From positions 36,890,001-36,954,000 of the forward strand of contig OZ231128.1 of assembly GCA_965153355.1 (NCBI GenBank): a stretch of 64,000 nt of DNA, in the 5' to 3' direction. The stretch's first letter is position 1. Every line of letters starts with the position of its first letter. A program made the translations under genes and the position numbers. This document shows, piece after piece, positions 1-11,183 of the stretch. Origin of the DNA: Flaccisagitta enflata (lineage: Eukaryota; Chaetognatha; Sagittoidea; Aphragmophora). The notes under the pieces are model-generated. The model was not told the DNA's origin, did no database searches, and was given only the letters and a program-made list of their open reading frames with translations.

Positions 1-290
1 TTAACTCAGTTTCGAGGAATTCATTCTCTTCATCGTCGTCACCGTCGTCACCGTCGTCATCGTCGTCACCGTCGTCATCGTCATCATCGTCGTCATTGTC
101 GTCATCGTCGTCCCCGACTGGGTAATCGTCACTCTCGTTGTAGTCATCGTCATTACCACCCAGCGTTCCAAAGTACCTTCTTCGTCGTCACCGTCGTCAT
201 CATCGTCGTCATCGTCGTCACCGTCGTCGTCATCGTCGTCATCGTCGTTGATACCGTCGTCGTAATCGTCATCTGCTGAGTTAGCAGAAA
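1..290. repeat. CGTCAT/CGTCAC simple repeat
   Basis: Imperfect tandem array of trinucleotide-type units (CGTCGTCAT, CGTCGTCAC) interrupted near 115-180 and resuming to about 270. No open frame with non-repeat composition runs through it, so it is read as non-coding simple repeat. It is cut by the window start. Confidence 0.85.
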
Positions 291-449
291 GTATTCCTCA
301 CCTTTGAACGGTGAAAGGGATTTAGACTAAAATTTCGTGATTATCGCAAAGAGAGAAAAAGGAAAAGGGCGTGTTTCTAGTGAAGATGAAAAACGCGTTT
401 GGTTCTGTGAAACGCGTTTACAGCGTGAACACATATCCATGAATTTCAA

Positions 450-600
450 CTGTCCCATGAGGGAGTGAGCGAAGTGAGTGAGCGAGCCCGTGAATGGAGC
501 AAGCGAGCGAAGTGAGTGAAGCGAAGCAGAGCTCTGCGGAGCGAGTGAGCGGAGTGAGTGGAGCGAGCGAAAGAACGAACGTAGCGAGCGACCAAGTGGC
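450..600. repeat. GAGTGAGCGAAGTGAG minisatellite
   Basis: About 150 bases of short degenerate direct repeats built from GAGCGAAGTGAGTGAGC. The surrounding 300-890 holds no recognisable gene. Confidence 0.7.
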
Positions 601-894
601 CCATTCAAAACGCGATTGTCTGTGACTAGAAACGGGTCCAAATAGAAAGCTAGAGAGAACCGAAGAAAGAAAAAGAAAGGGAATTAACACATGTGAAAAA
701 AAAGACTGAATTGAGATAAGGTAAGAAATATCAATGAGAGGCAAACTGAACTGTGAGCCAAGAAACCGCGAAACCGCGAAAGTTTTATAGTCAATTCGAC
801 ATGTATGCTGATGATAAATTTGTTTATTCATTAGCAGGTTTTCCAGTAAACAATTGCAATTCCGAGAACTCACTTTTCTGAAAAAGGAAAAGCT

Positions 895-1076
895 ACAGTT
901 GAACCCCGCTCTAACGGATCCGCCACTGACGGAATTCCACCTTTAATGGATGCAAATTCAAAGTTGCCTCGACTTGTTTCTTTTTATTACCTATATTGGC
1001 TATTTACAAAATTTTGCTTATAGCAAACAAAATTTGCAAGTCCATTGAAATCCGTTAGAGCGGGATTTGGCTCTGG
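895..1076. mobile_element. pogo/Tigger-like MITE remnant
   Basis: Starts TA-CAGTTGAACCCCGCTCTAACGG and ends with the inverted CCGTTAGAGCGGG; the outermost right end is diverged. TIRs beginning CAGTNGAACC and ending in an AACGG-type motif are typical of pogo/Tigger DNA transposons. Related copies lie at 27667-27850 and, with a less similar inner sequence, 60887-61802. Too short to encode a transposase. Confidence 0.6.
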
Positions 1077-1084
1077 CTGCTTTT

Positions 1085-2035
1085 GCAGGCAGACTAACCA
1101 ATCTGGCAACGATACGTCCTGACCGTGAGAGAGTTTCGCGATGATTAAGGGTGATCGATGAAGGGGGAAAGGAGATGGATTGACAGATGTATTCTCAAAC
1201 AGGTCGCCCAAGGGCCATATGTGGTCAGTGATACCCGTTGTCCTGCTTTGCATGATTGTGAATTTGTGTAAGGGGAAGCAGGGCAGCGGCCCCAAAGGGG
1301 ACAAAGTCCTGTAGAACACAGGGGGACTTTCGTTCGTCCTTTCTGAAAATGTTGATGAGATGCTAAAGTCAGCTGATTGAAGGCTTTCAAGAGTTTGAAG
1401 GCTTTTCAAAGGCTAATTTGAGGCCTGAGAGGCCAGATTTGAGACCTGACAGGCCAGATTTGAGCCCTAAGAGGCCGGATTTGAGAGGCAGGATTTTAGG
1501 CTTGAGAGGCCAGATTTGAAGCCTGATGACAATAAATCAAGGCTTAGATGGCTGATTTGAGGCCTGATGATTTGGAATTTGAGGCTGAAGAGGCCTAATT
1601 TGAGGCATGAGAGGCCAGATTTGAGGCCTTAGACGCTGGATTTGAGGCCCAAGAGGCTGGATTTGAGGCCTGAGAGGCCAGATCTGAGGCCTGAGAGGCC
1701 AGATTTGAGTCTTGAGAGGCCAGATTTGAGGTCTGAGGGGCTTGATGAAGGGGACGAACGAACAAACAAACGAACGAACGAACGAACAAACGAACAAACA
1801 AACAAACAAACAAACAAACAAACAAACAAACAAACAAACAAACAAACAAACGAACGAACGAACGAACGAACGAACGAACAAACAAACAAACAAACAAACA
1901 AACGAACGAACGAACGAACGAACGAACGAACGAACGAATGAACGAACGAACGAACGAACAAACGAACGGACAAACGAAAGTCCCCCTGTGTTCTACAGGA
2001 CTTTGTCCCCTTCGGGGCCGCTGCCCAAAAGGAAA
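1085..2035. mobile_element. GGGCAGCGG-family element, copy a
   Basis: Inverted ends of about 50 bp: GGGCAGCGGCCCCAAAGGGG near 1281 on the left and the reverse complement ending GGGGCCGCTGCCC near 2028 on the right. Inside are about 15 copies of a ~20 bp minisatellite (TTTGAGGCCTGAGAGGCCAG, 1400-1740) and a 230 bp (AACA/AACG)n tract (1745-1975). A head segment at 1085-1280 precedes the left end and shares GTCAG-GGTACCC-type sequence with other copies. No transposase; presumed non-autonomous. Confidence 0.65.
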
Positions 2036-2449
2036 GGAAACTATAACAATGAATCAATCAATCAGTGGATCCGGTGTGGGTTTTTTTTGAAAGAGACAGA
2101 CAGACCCATACGTGGATGTGATAACACATCTTAAAAAGAAATGTAGGAAAATATGTCCCTACATCCAATCCGTATTCCATTGCCACTTTCCACTAGAAAA
2201 GACGGCAGCAACGAAATCCTCTGAGAAACGAACGAAACGAACGCGCAGTCGATACTGCTGCGATAGTAAACAGTCGATCATGCTTCAATAGTCGGCTACT
2301 AAGGCAATGAAATACCTCGAAGGCTCATCAGGAAACTCAATTCCAAAAATAATCGTTCTCCCCAAAAGCAATAAACATTTTCAGCCTATGTGTCTACCTA
2401 CCCTAATTTCTATCTCTCACCGCATCAAGCTTTCCAGTTGTCTGTCAAT

Positions 2450-2452
2450 CAT

Positions 2453-2512
<60 letters not shown>

Positions 2513-2590
2513 TTTTGTGGATCGCCAGATCCACTTAGTCCTGGGAAAGTTTTATTTTTATTTTTATTTTTATTTTTATTTTTTTTGTAT
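2450..2590. repeat. (TTTC)n and (TTTTTA)n microsatellites
   Basis: About 60 bases of (TTTC)n at 2452-2512 followed by a short (TTTTTA)n run at 2549-2580, just before the 168 bp satellite. Confidence 0.9.
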
Positions 2591-4130
2591 GCGTGCTCAC
2601 CTTTTCTTTTTTTTTTCTATCTCCTTCATTCTTTTTTTTTCATCTCATGATTGTGTGCTCACCTTAGTCTTTTGTTTGTGTTATTTTTTTCTCTCAAGAT
2701 GTCTCCATATATACCTTAGTCTTTTGTTTGTTTTAATTTTTTTCTTTTTATTATTTTGCGTGCTCACCTTTTCGTTTTCTTCTATCTTCTTTATTCTGTA
2801 TTTTTTTTCATCTCAAAATTGTGTGACCACCTCAGTCTTTTGTTTATGTTATCTTTTTTCTCTCAAGATGTCTCCATGTATACCTTAGTCTTTTGTTTGT
2901 GTTAGTTTTTTTTTCTTTTTATTTTGCGTGCTCACCTTTTTGTTTTCTTCTATCTTCTTTATTCTGTATTTTTTTTTCATCTCAAGATTGTGTGCTCACC
3001 TCAGTCTTTTGTTTTCATTATTTTTTTCTCTCAAGATATCTCCATATAAACCTCAGTCTTTTGTTTGTATTAGTTTTTTTCTTTTCTTTTTATTTTACGT
3101 GCTCACCTTTTTGTTTTCTTCTATCTTCTTCAGTCTGTATTTTTTTTTCATATCAAGATTGTGTGCTCACCTTAGTCTTTTGTTTCTGTTATTTTTTTCT
3201 CTCAAGATGTCTCCATATATACCTTAGTCTTTTGTTTGTGTTAGTCTTTTTTTTATTATTTCGCGTGCTCACCTTTTTTTTTCATCTCATGATTGTGTGC
3301 TCACCTTAGTCTTTTGTCTGTGTTATTTTTTTTCTTTCAAGAGGTCTCCATATATACCTCAGTCTTTTGTTTGTGTTAGTTTTTTTCTTTTTATCATTCT
3401 GCGTGCTCACCTTTTCGTTTTCTTCTATCTTCTTTATTCTGTATTTTTTTTTCATCTCAAGATTGTGTGCTCACCTTAGTCTTTTGTTTATGTTATTTTT
3501 TTCTCTCAAGATGTCTCCATATATACCTTAGTCTTTTGTTTGTGTTAGTTTTTTTCTTTTCTTTTTTTTTTGCGTGCTCACCTTTTTGTTTTCTTCTATC
3601 TTCTTTATTGTGTATTTTTTTTATCTCAATATTGTGTGCTCACCTCAGTCTTTTGTTTTTGTTATTTTTTTCTCTCAAGATATCTCCATATAGACCTTAG
3701 TCTTTTGTTTGTGTTAGTCTTTTTCTTTATTATTATGCGTGCTTAGCTTTTTGTTTTCTTATCTTCTTTATTCTGTATTTTTTTTCATCTCAAGATTGTG
3801 TGCTCACCTTAGTCTGTTTTTGTTATCTTTTTCTCTCAAGATGTCTCCATATATACATTAGTCTTTTGTTTGTGTTAGTTTTTTTTTTTGCGTGCTCACC
3901 TTTTTGTTTTCTTCTTTCTTCTTTATTCTGTATTTTTTTTTCATCTCAAGATTGTGTGCTCACCTTAGTCTTTTGTTTTTGTTATTTTTTTTTCTCAAGA
4001 TGTCTCCATATATCTCTTTGTAAATCTTTTGTTTTTACATTCTCACCTTATTTCTCCCATCTATCATAGTCTATGAGTTTTTTTCATCCCAAGAATGTGT
4101 CTACACTTTAGTCTTTTGTTTGTGTTTTTT
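2590..4130. repeat. ~168 bp tandem satellite
   Basis: Nine or so head-to-tail copies of a T-rich unit. The anchor TTGTGTGCTCACCT (with variants) falls at 2651, 2819, 2988, 3159, 3293, 3463, 3632, 3796 and 3952, giving spacings of 168, 169, 171, 134, 170, 169, 164 and 156. Each unit holds two related halves built around TAGTCTTTTGTTTGTGTTA. Degenerate copies trail off to about 4290. Long open frames here are composition artefacts. Confidence 0.9.
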
Positions 4131-4324
4131 GTCCTCGACGATCAGTCCATAAATCTCTTTGTAAATCCTTTGTTTCTTGCATCCTCATCACTTATCATAT
4201 TCTGTATTCTTTTTTATCTCAAGAATATCCTCTCCTTAGTCTTTTATTCAAGTTAGTTTTTTTTTCATCAGATGTCTCAAAATCTTTCTCAATTCGCCTT
4301 TTTAATTCTTTTTAACTAATACCT

Positions 4325-4700
<376 letters not shown>

Positions 4701-4921
4701 GAGAGGGAGGAACAACATTTTCAGCTATCAAATACCACAAAGCTTGATATGTTCACTAATTTTTGCAATTCACTTATAGTTGGGGTTTTTTTTTCTTTTT
4801 TTTCTTATTTGAATTTTATATCTAAATTTTTTATATTTAAATGAATATTGTGATTACAGTTGAAAAATATAAAAAAATTAAAAAAGAAAAAAAAAGAGAA
4901 GAAAAATGAAAAGTGCAAAAT

Positions 4922-5122
4922 AACAAGGCCGGATACACGGCTACCCTAGTCGCGTGCGGGTGGGCAGGAGCAGTGCTGGAGAAGGTCACTGGGTCATCTG
5001 GACAGGAGCCGTGTGCTCAAAAAGCTCAAAAACGCCGAAAAAGTAAAAAAGGGGACCGACCGACCGACCGACCGACGGACCGACATAGCGGGGTGTAGAG
5101 TCGCGTAGCACGCGACTAAAAA
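4922..5122 (-). mobile_element. HINE-like element, GTCGCG sub-family
   Basis: Reads on the minus strand. The 3' end (AACAAGGCCGGATACACGGC, left) carries a GCCG/CGGC hairpin. Then comes the subterminal GTCGCGTGCGGGTGGGCAGG block, a (CGAC)n core (5055-5082), and the 5' hairpin GTCGCGTAGCACGCGAC followed by TAAAAA. The layout matches non-autonomous Helentrons; the assignment is inferred. Confidence 0.75.
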
Positions 5123-5159
5123 GTGAAATATGGAAAAGAAAAAAGGAAAAAAGAAAAAT

Positions 5160-5345
5160 GAAACTGGAAAAATGAAAAGTGAAAAGTGAAAAGTGAAAAG
5201 TGAAAAGTGAAAAGTGAAAAGTAAAAAGTAAAAAAGTAAAGTAAAAAGTGAAAAGTGAAAAGTGAAAAGTGAAAAGTGAAATATGAAAAATGAAAAATGA
5301 AAAATGAAAAATAAAAAATGAAAAATGAAAAATGAAAAATAAAAA
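5160..5345. repeat. AAAAGTG heptamer repeat
   Basis: Tandem AAAAGTG units grading into AAAAATG units over about 185 bases, directly after the 5' end of the preceding element. Confidence 0.9.
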
Positions 5346-5446
5346 ATTGAAATAAAAAGAATCAAATTAAACATCGCGATCCACAGTATTGGCGACAGCC
5401 ACTGGTTTTTTCTTAGTTTCTTAGTTTTTTTTATATTTTTTTTGTT

Positions 5447-5573
5447 ATTAGGTGCGACAAAGCACCTCTATAACTGGCTGTGTCCGTTGGTCTGTCGGTC
5501 GGTCTGTTGGTTGGTCGGTAACGCATTCGTTCGACGATCCACACGTCGCACCTACTGGCCTACTTGGCCTTGT
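5447..5573 (+). mobile_element. HINE-like element, GGTGCG sub-family
   Basis: Compact complete copy of about 127 bp. The 5' hairpin is GGTGCGACAAAGCACC, the core is GGTC/GGTT repeats, and the subterminal inverted copy is GTCGCACC. The 3' hairpin is GGCC-TACTT-GGCC, then TTGTT. The 5' end GGTGCGAC pairs exactly with GTCGCACC about 95 bp away. Confidence 0.8.
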
Positions 5574-5635
5574 TTTTTCTTTTTCTTTCTTTCTTCCTTG
5601 GTAGCTGAGTCTCTGTCTTTTCCTGCCTGGAGTGA

Positions 5636-5665
5636 CGCTCTCTCTCGCTCTCGCTCTCGCTCTCG

Positions 5666-5724
<59 letters not shown>
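5636..5724. repeat. (CTCTCG)n(CT)n microsatellite
   Basis: Pyrimidine tract of CTCTCG units changing into pure (CT)n. Confidence 0.95.
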
Positions 5725-5726
<2 letters not shown>

Positions 5727-5869
5727 GGAATCATTGTCAGGTCTGATTCATCAATTTTCTGGGAATTTGACTCCCAGAAAATCCGCGCGATTTTCAGACC
5801 GACGAGTGAAGATCACGTGATCGAATTACAAGAATCACGGAACACGGGCACACGCACGCGCACGCGTTG

Positions 5870-6420
5870 AAACGGCGGGATCCGGGAGCGCTACCGGCGG
5901 AAGCGACAGGGGCGCGGTGGCGTTGGCGATGGTGGCAAGGTTGGCGGTGGTTATGGCGGTGGCGGTGATGGTGGTCGTGGTGATGGTGGTGGTAGTGGTA
6001 GTGGTGGTTTAGATTGGCTCAGAGGGGGCTTGGTCTCAGTTCTTGATCGAGGGTGGTTTATGGCCAGGGTGATGGTGGTTTAGGTTGGTTCAAGGGTGGG
6101 TTGGTCTCGGATCTAGATCGAGGTTATTTTTTAGCCACGGTATGGTGGTGGTTAAGGTTGGCTCAGGGGTGGGTTGGTCTCGGTTCCGGATCGATGGTGG
6201 TTTGTAGCCAAGGTGTGGTAGTGGTGGTGGTGGTAGTGGTAAAGGTGGTGCTGGTGGTATTTGTGTTGACCAAAGGCGCAGTAGCGAAGACACCAATGAT
6301 GCACGTGTTGTTAATGATGTAAACGGAAAGTGGACGGCCAGATAGGCCGAAGTGGTGGCGGTAGATAGAGCGGAATCGGTGATGGCGGATAAAGCGAAGG
6401 CGGTGACAGTGGAGTCAGCG
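5870..6420. repeat. GGT-rich region with ~80 bp period
   Basis: GGTGGTGGC-type trinucleotide repeats. Between 6000 and 6240 a roughly 80 bp unit containing TTGGCTCAGGGGTGGGTTGG and GATCGAGG is repeated about three times. No gene recognised. Confidence 0.6.
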
Positions 6421-6526
6421 ACATGAACGGTGCTGGCAACCAGACGGCAAAAACGGCGGGCTGTGTCTATGTTTGTGTGAGGTCCGTTAAAGACTGTCTG
6501 GCGTTTTCATTTCTATTTTACCGTGT

Positions 6527-6774
<248 letters not shown>

Positions 6775-7556
6775 CTTCCTTTCATTTCTTTGATTTGACC
6801 TTTGTTGACCTCGGGGGCACCCTAGAACCCTAGAATGCCGAGGGGCCTCGCGAGCGAAACCCTTCTTATCGCGCTAACGTGCATAAGAGCGCGAAGGCGT
6901 CGCGAGTCCAGCGCCAAAACAACGAATTTAGAGTTTTTATTCATCGTCAGTCAGAGCCTGTGTAATTTTTCCTAGAAATTGGCTATCTAGACAATCTTGC
7001 ATAAAGTATTTTTGTTGTCCACAGCAATTCGTAAGATTAAGTAATTATCATTGCACATTTTCTTCTTAGGTACTGCTTGTCAGCTAGTTTTGCTTCATCA
7101 CTCCTCTAGCTTACTAGAAGCACCGTCTCAGAAAGGTTAGGTGAAATGCAAAAACCCGTAAAAAGAAAACAACAACAAAAAAAAAGCCAACAAAAAAAAC
7201 CAAAAAAACCGTCACATTGAGCGGGAAAGTGGTTGAAATATATACATTTCTTCCTCTGACCATGTAAAATTTCCGCGAAGACTTGAGCACTGGACGCGTT
7301 GAGACTCGGATCAGTGAAAGAATTCTGATACAATCTTATCCTGTCATAAGGCGATTAAGCAGGTCACATGGCAGGCAGCGCTGACCCAGACACGGAAACG
7401 ACGGCAAAGTTATCTCAACATAAGAGGATTAAGTAGATAATGTCAACTTAAGTGAACTCTAACGAGAACGGGAACGGGAACGCAAACGCACAAGCGCTAA
7501 GGCGAGGAATCGATTCGTGATCCACAAGGATGTACTGCATTGGACTTGGATGAGTC

Positions 7557-7623
7557 GCGAAAGTGAGGATGTCAGGAAAATTTTTCACATGCCCCAACAT
7601 TTCCCTGACATCCTCACTTTCGG
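7557..7623. repeat. perfect 20 bp hairpin
   Basis: CGAAAGTGAGGATGTCAGG is followed after about 27 bases by its reverse complement CCTGACATCCTCACTTTCG. The role is unknown; it could be a small foldback element. Confidence 0.8.
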
Positions 7624-7629
7624 GTACGG

Positions 7630-8190
7630 TCTAGTAGGCCTAAGATACTTTGTCCTAGGGTTTTATTGTCCTGGGGTTTTACTGTCCTAAGGTCTAGTAG
7701 ACCTAGAGTCTATAAGCACAAGGGTTTACTAGTCCTATTGACAAGGTCGACTAGACCTAAAGGGAATGAATGAGGAGAGTCTAATAGACCTAACATAAAG
7801 GTCGACTAGTCCTAAAGAAAATGAATGAGGAGGGTCTGATAAACCTGTAACAAAAAGGTCGCCTAGACCTAAGGGAGAAGGTCTTCTAGTCCTAACTGAT
7901 AATTGATATTGCTTTTGTACTTGCAAAATGATTTTCTTATTAGGACCCTGGCCACGGGTCTAGTAGTCCTGACTCAGGACTCAGGACTCCTGAGCAAGAA
8001 GGGGCAAATCAAAAATCTAGGACTAGAAAACCCTGTCACAGGGTTTACTCGTCCGAATATGGAGATTTTGCACTTTTAAGATGATCTCCTTATCAAGACT
8101 GATAGACCCTGGCCAAAGGGTCTAGTAGTCCTAAGCAAGAAGGGGCGAATCAAGTATTTAGGACTAGTAAACCCTGTCACAGGGTTTTCT
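7630..8190. repeat. CTAGTAGACCTA palindromic repeat field
   Basis: About 20 degenerate copies of a short near-palindrome (TCTAGTAGACCTA, GACTAGTCCTA, TAGGACTAGTA) in both orientations at irregular 20-60 base spacing. Two longer sub-repeats sharing AAGGGTCTAGTAGTCCT and CCCTGTCACAGGGTTT lie at 7940-8050 and 8090-8190. No coding frame. Confidence 0.65.
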
Positions 8191-8191
8191 A

Positions 8192-8565
8192 GTACACGGC
8201 TAAACGGCTACCAAATTCGCGTGCGGGTGGGCAGGGGCAGTGATGAAACAAGCTAACTCAAGCATTTGGGCAGGAGCAGTAATGCAAAAGACGCCCGAAA
8301 ACGACGAAAACGCTAAGAAAGCTAAGGGCGACCGACCGACCGACCGACCGACCGACCGACCGACCGACCGACCGACCGACCGACCGACCGACCGACCGAC
8401 CGACCGACCGACCGACCGACCGACCGACCGACCGACCGACCGACCGACCGACCGACCGACCGACCGACCGACCGACCGACCGACCGACCGACCGACCGAC
8501 CGACCGACCGACCGACCGACCGACCGATATAGCGGGTTGTAGAGTCGCGAGCACGCGACTAAAAA
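8192..8565 (-). mobile_element. HINE-like element with expanded (CGAC)n core
   Basis: Minus-strand copy. The 3' side (GCGTGCGGGTGGGCAGGGGC) is near 8220, a pure (CGAC) tetranucleotide array of about 49 units spans 8331-8527, and the 5' hairpin GTCGCGAGCACGCGAC plus TAAAAA ends at 8565. The 3' terminus (ACACGGCTAAACGGCTACC) is slightly rearranged. This is the longest tetranucleotide core in the window. A GGGCAGCGGCCCC relic follows at 8582-8600. Confidence 0.8.
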
Positions 8566-8937
8566 TGGACGATTCGTTTTTGGGCAGCGGCCCCCGAGGG
8601 GCCAATGACCAAAATCGATGTGATTTAAAACATTTTTGCTGCGATACCATTCGCGGTTGAACTATTTCTTTCTCTCCTCACAAAACTTGATTTAATTGTT
8701 TAATTCAATGTAATTTAATTTAATTGATTTAATTTAATTGTTCAGCGCAAGACTGACACGATCAATCAAGCAATCAAGTTTTTAAAACGGCTTTCTCAAG
8801 GCGCGGTTTAAACAGCGTGGTTTTGAAAATCCGAAATCCACTTTAAACTCTCTCTCTCGCGAACTTGACCTGCCACAGCAAAAAAAAAAATCGTTCAGCA
8901 ATAACGCCTCGTTGTTACATCATTTTCAAACGCAACA

Positions 8938-9157
8938 TAACACCTGTCGCACAATTATTGCGCAAGCAACATTTGAAGTAAAACCATGACAAGCATACTT
9001 TCAGTTGGCCCAGTTACATGAGATTTTTACTTGAGCAATATGACACCTTTGGATTATCACAGTTCGAATTTCATATAGCTGGGCTAACAAAAGTACACTT
9101 TTCATAGTTTTGCTCGATGTCTTACTTACAAGTGCAATAATTGTGCGACAGGTGTTA
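8938..9157. mobile_element. 220 bp MITE with 24 bp TIRs
   Basis: Perfect 24 bp terminal inverted repeats: TAACACCTGTCGCACAATTA at 8938 onward and TAATTGTGCGACAGGTGTTA ending at 9157. The interior has no coding capacity. No second copy is visible in the window and a target duplication is not clear. It ends about 50 bases before the start codon of the next gene, so it lies in that gene's promoter or 5' leader. Confidence 0.85.
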
Positions 9158-9208
9158 AACGGTTCACTTAATATGCAAATCGTTCGAACATGCCACTGAT
9201 TGAAAAGT

Positions 9209-10864
9209 ATGATGGCTGAAAAATTCAGTGGACACCTCGCTGGAAGTGAATGGCAATCAAAACTGCTGCACGTTCAGTACGACGGGACTAAAGTTCGTGC
9301 AAGACATGAATTCTACAACAATTTGAATTTCCTCATCGGCGAAAACGATGATTACTCCATACATGAATTTTCGCCGCTAAAATCTAAAATCACGGAGGCA
9401 AAGGCTTTTTCTATCGATCTTGATGTGCCTGAATTCAAATTCACTAAAAAAGAGACAAAGCACCATTTTGTTGTGATGAAAACCGAATCGGGCCACATTT
9501 TCACGCTGGAAAAAACAACTGCCTGTATCTTGCTTCAGTCTGGTCGCATTCTCGATGCTAGACATCTTCGAAACGGAGAAAAACGCAAAAAATTGGACAC
9601 ATTGCGAGAGATATGCATAGAGCAAACCCCAAAACCCATTTCCATAGTTGACCTTTTTAGTTGGATCAACGAAGTCAACGACAATGGCTTCAATGAATTG
9701 ACTGAACCATATCATCTCGTCAACTCAAACTGTCAACATTTTGCTATGCATGTATGGAGTGACTTGTCCCCCAAAAAATACCCAAACCCCGGCAAATTTT
9801 TCAGTTTTTCGACAAAAAGAGGGAAAAAGTCGTTTACAGTTGCACAAGCAAGCAACAAAATCTCAACAACAGGACGAAACGATGAGTCATCACCAGCTCC
9901 GCCGACATCACCACTCACAGCAAATACTCCGCTCAATCCAACAACTTCTCATCGCTCTCCATTGATAGCACCTGTGTTACCGACATCCAGAGATGTTATT
10001 GATGTAACATCTCAACAGTCGTTAATTCAACAAACATTTCAACTGACACCATCAGAACTACTGACATCTGCAGAGAGTGTGGTTGAACCAACATCGACAT
10101 TGACAAATCAACATCAATCAAACCGTTCATCATATCAACTATATCCAATAACAGTTACAACAACATCGGGGGATGATACCAATGAATCAACACCACTTTT
10201 ATTAAATCATCAGCTGTCAGTTTCACCAACATCCCAACAACTACCAATGATACAACCACTGTCTTTTCCATCTGAAAATAGCGCTGTTGATATAACGCTT
10301 CTCCCGTCTAACCACCAGCAATCAGTTCCGCCATCAACCCAAACGCCTTCGCTGATGGAGCTGTTTTCACCTACATTTGGTACTGTTGCCGCCAAATCAA
10401 CGCCACATATGACCATTCAGTCAGTTTCGTCAGTTTTGTCAACATCACAACAGCTTCCATTCGAACCAGGCAAACTAGTTCAGCCATTTGTCAATAATAA
10501 GGCCATCATATCAACGCAACAGTTGACCAATCAACAACCGTCAGTTTCATCAACATCTCAACTGCTCCCATCAGACAAAATAGTTCTACCAACATCCAGG
10601 AACAATACCCCTGATTCAACGCCACAGTTGATTAATCAACAACAGTCAGTTACGTCAACCTCCCAACTGCCTCCGTTAGGCGAACTTGTTCAACCAACAA
10701 CCAGAAACAATGCCACTGAATCAGCACCCCGGTTAACCGATCGACAAGAAAAGACAAATGATGCGACCAACAATTTCATAAGCGCCAGTGGGCTAAGCGC
10801 TCTACCGCTTAATCGAAAAAAATCGACTGGAATCCTGAAACACGTTTTTCTCCGCGCTCCGTAA
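9209..10864 (+). CDS. permuted papain-like domain protein with S/T/Q-rich repeat tail
   Basis: Single-exon frame; the first in-frame ATG gives 551 residues. Residues ~75-200 hold a conserved-looking globular part: KHHFVVMKTESGHIFTLEK near residue 90, then HLVNSNCQHFAMHVW near 170-185. An early His strand followed by a late NCxxFA helix is the pattern of permuted papain-fold (LRAT/NlpC/PPPDE-type) enzymes. His and Cys are therefore the candidate catalytic pair; the substrate cannot be told. From ~220 to ~520 the chain is low-complexity Ser/Thr/Pro/Gln in degenerate ~40-residue units (STSQLLPS, PTSRNN, STPQLINQQ). The end is basic (LNRKKSTGILKHVF). No signal peptide or membrane span. AATAAA lies at 10924, about 60 bases past the stop. 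Frame confidence is high, function moderate. Confidence 0.75.
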   Translation: MMAEKFSGHLAGSEWQSKLLHVQYDGTKVRARHEFYNNLNFLIGENDDYSIHEFSPLKSKITEAKAFSIDLDVPEFKFTKKETKHHFVVMKTESGHIFTLEKTTACILLQSGRILDARHLRNGEKRKKLDTLREICIEQTPKPISIVDLFSWINEVNDNGFNELTEPYHLVNSNCQHFAMHVWSDLSPKKYPNPGKFFSFSTKRGKKSFTVAQASNKISTTGRNDESSPAPPTSPLTANTPLNPTTSHRSPLIAPVLPTSRDVIDVTSQQSLIQQTFQLTPSELLTSAESVVEPTSTLTNQHQSNRSSYQLYPITVTTTSGDDTNESTPLLLNHQLSVSPTSQQLPMIQPLSFPSENSAVDITLLPSNHQQSVPPSTQTPSLMELFSPTFGTVAAKSTPHMTIQSVSSVLSTSQQLPFEPGKLVQPFVNNKAIISTQQLTNQQPSVSSTSQLLPSDKIVLPTSRNNTPDSTPQLINQQQSVTSTSQLPPLGELVQPTTRNNATESAPRLTDRQEKTNDATNNFISASGLSALPLNRKKSTGILKHVFLRAP

Positions 10865-11183
10865 AAAAATTAAGAAACGGCAAAAAACTTTAACGGATTT
10901 TCTCAAAATTTCACACGCACACGTAATAAATTCTGCTCTACAACATATCTCAATCTCCACGTTCAACTCTCCCATCTTCATTGTCTTTTTGCCCCAAAAC
11001 TGTTTCCTCCCTCAATCAAATCTGAATCTTTTTTTTTCTCGCCATTTCTTAACCAAAACAATCAAATCAAATCGAAATTCCATTCCACCGTTGACCGGGT
11101 TTCATTCCTTTCACACGAACTTTAATTTGGCACTTTGGGACAAAATCGTTTTTGCCAGCCTTTAAGAAATCAAGATAAAGAAA

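Noticed and set aside
2307-4069. A series of Phe/Ser/Leu-rich open frames
   Set aside because: These follow the 168 bp satellite period and are its T-rich translation.
7630-8190. Possible CRISPR-like or tRNA-like repeat array
   Set aside because: Repeats are degenerate, irregularly spaced and in both orientations, the genome is eukaryotic, and no cloverleaf could be drawn.
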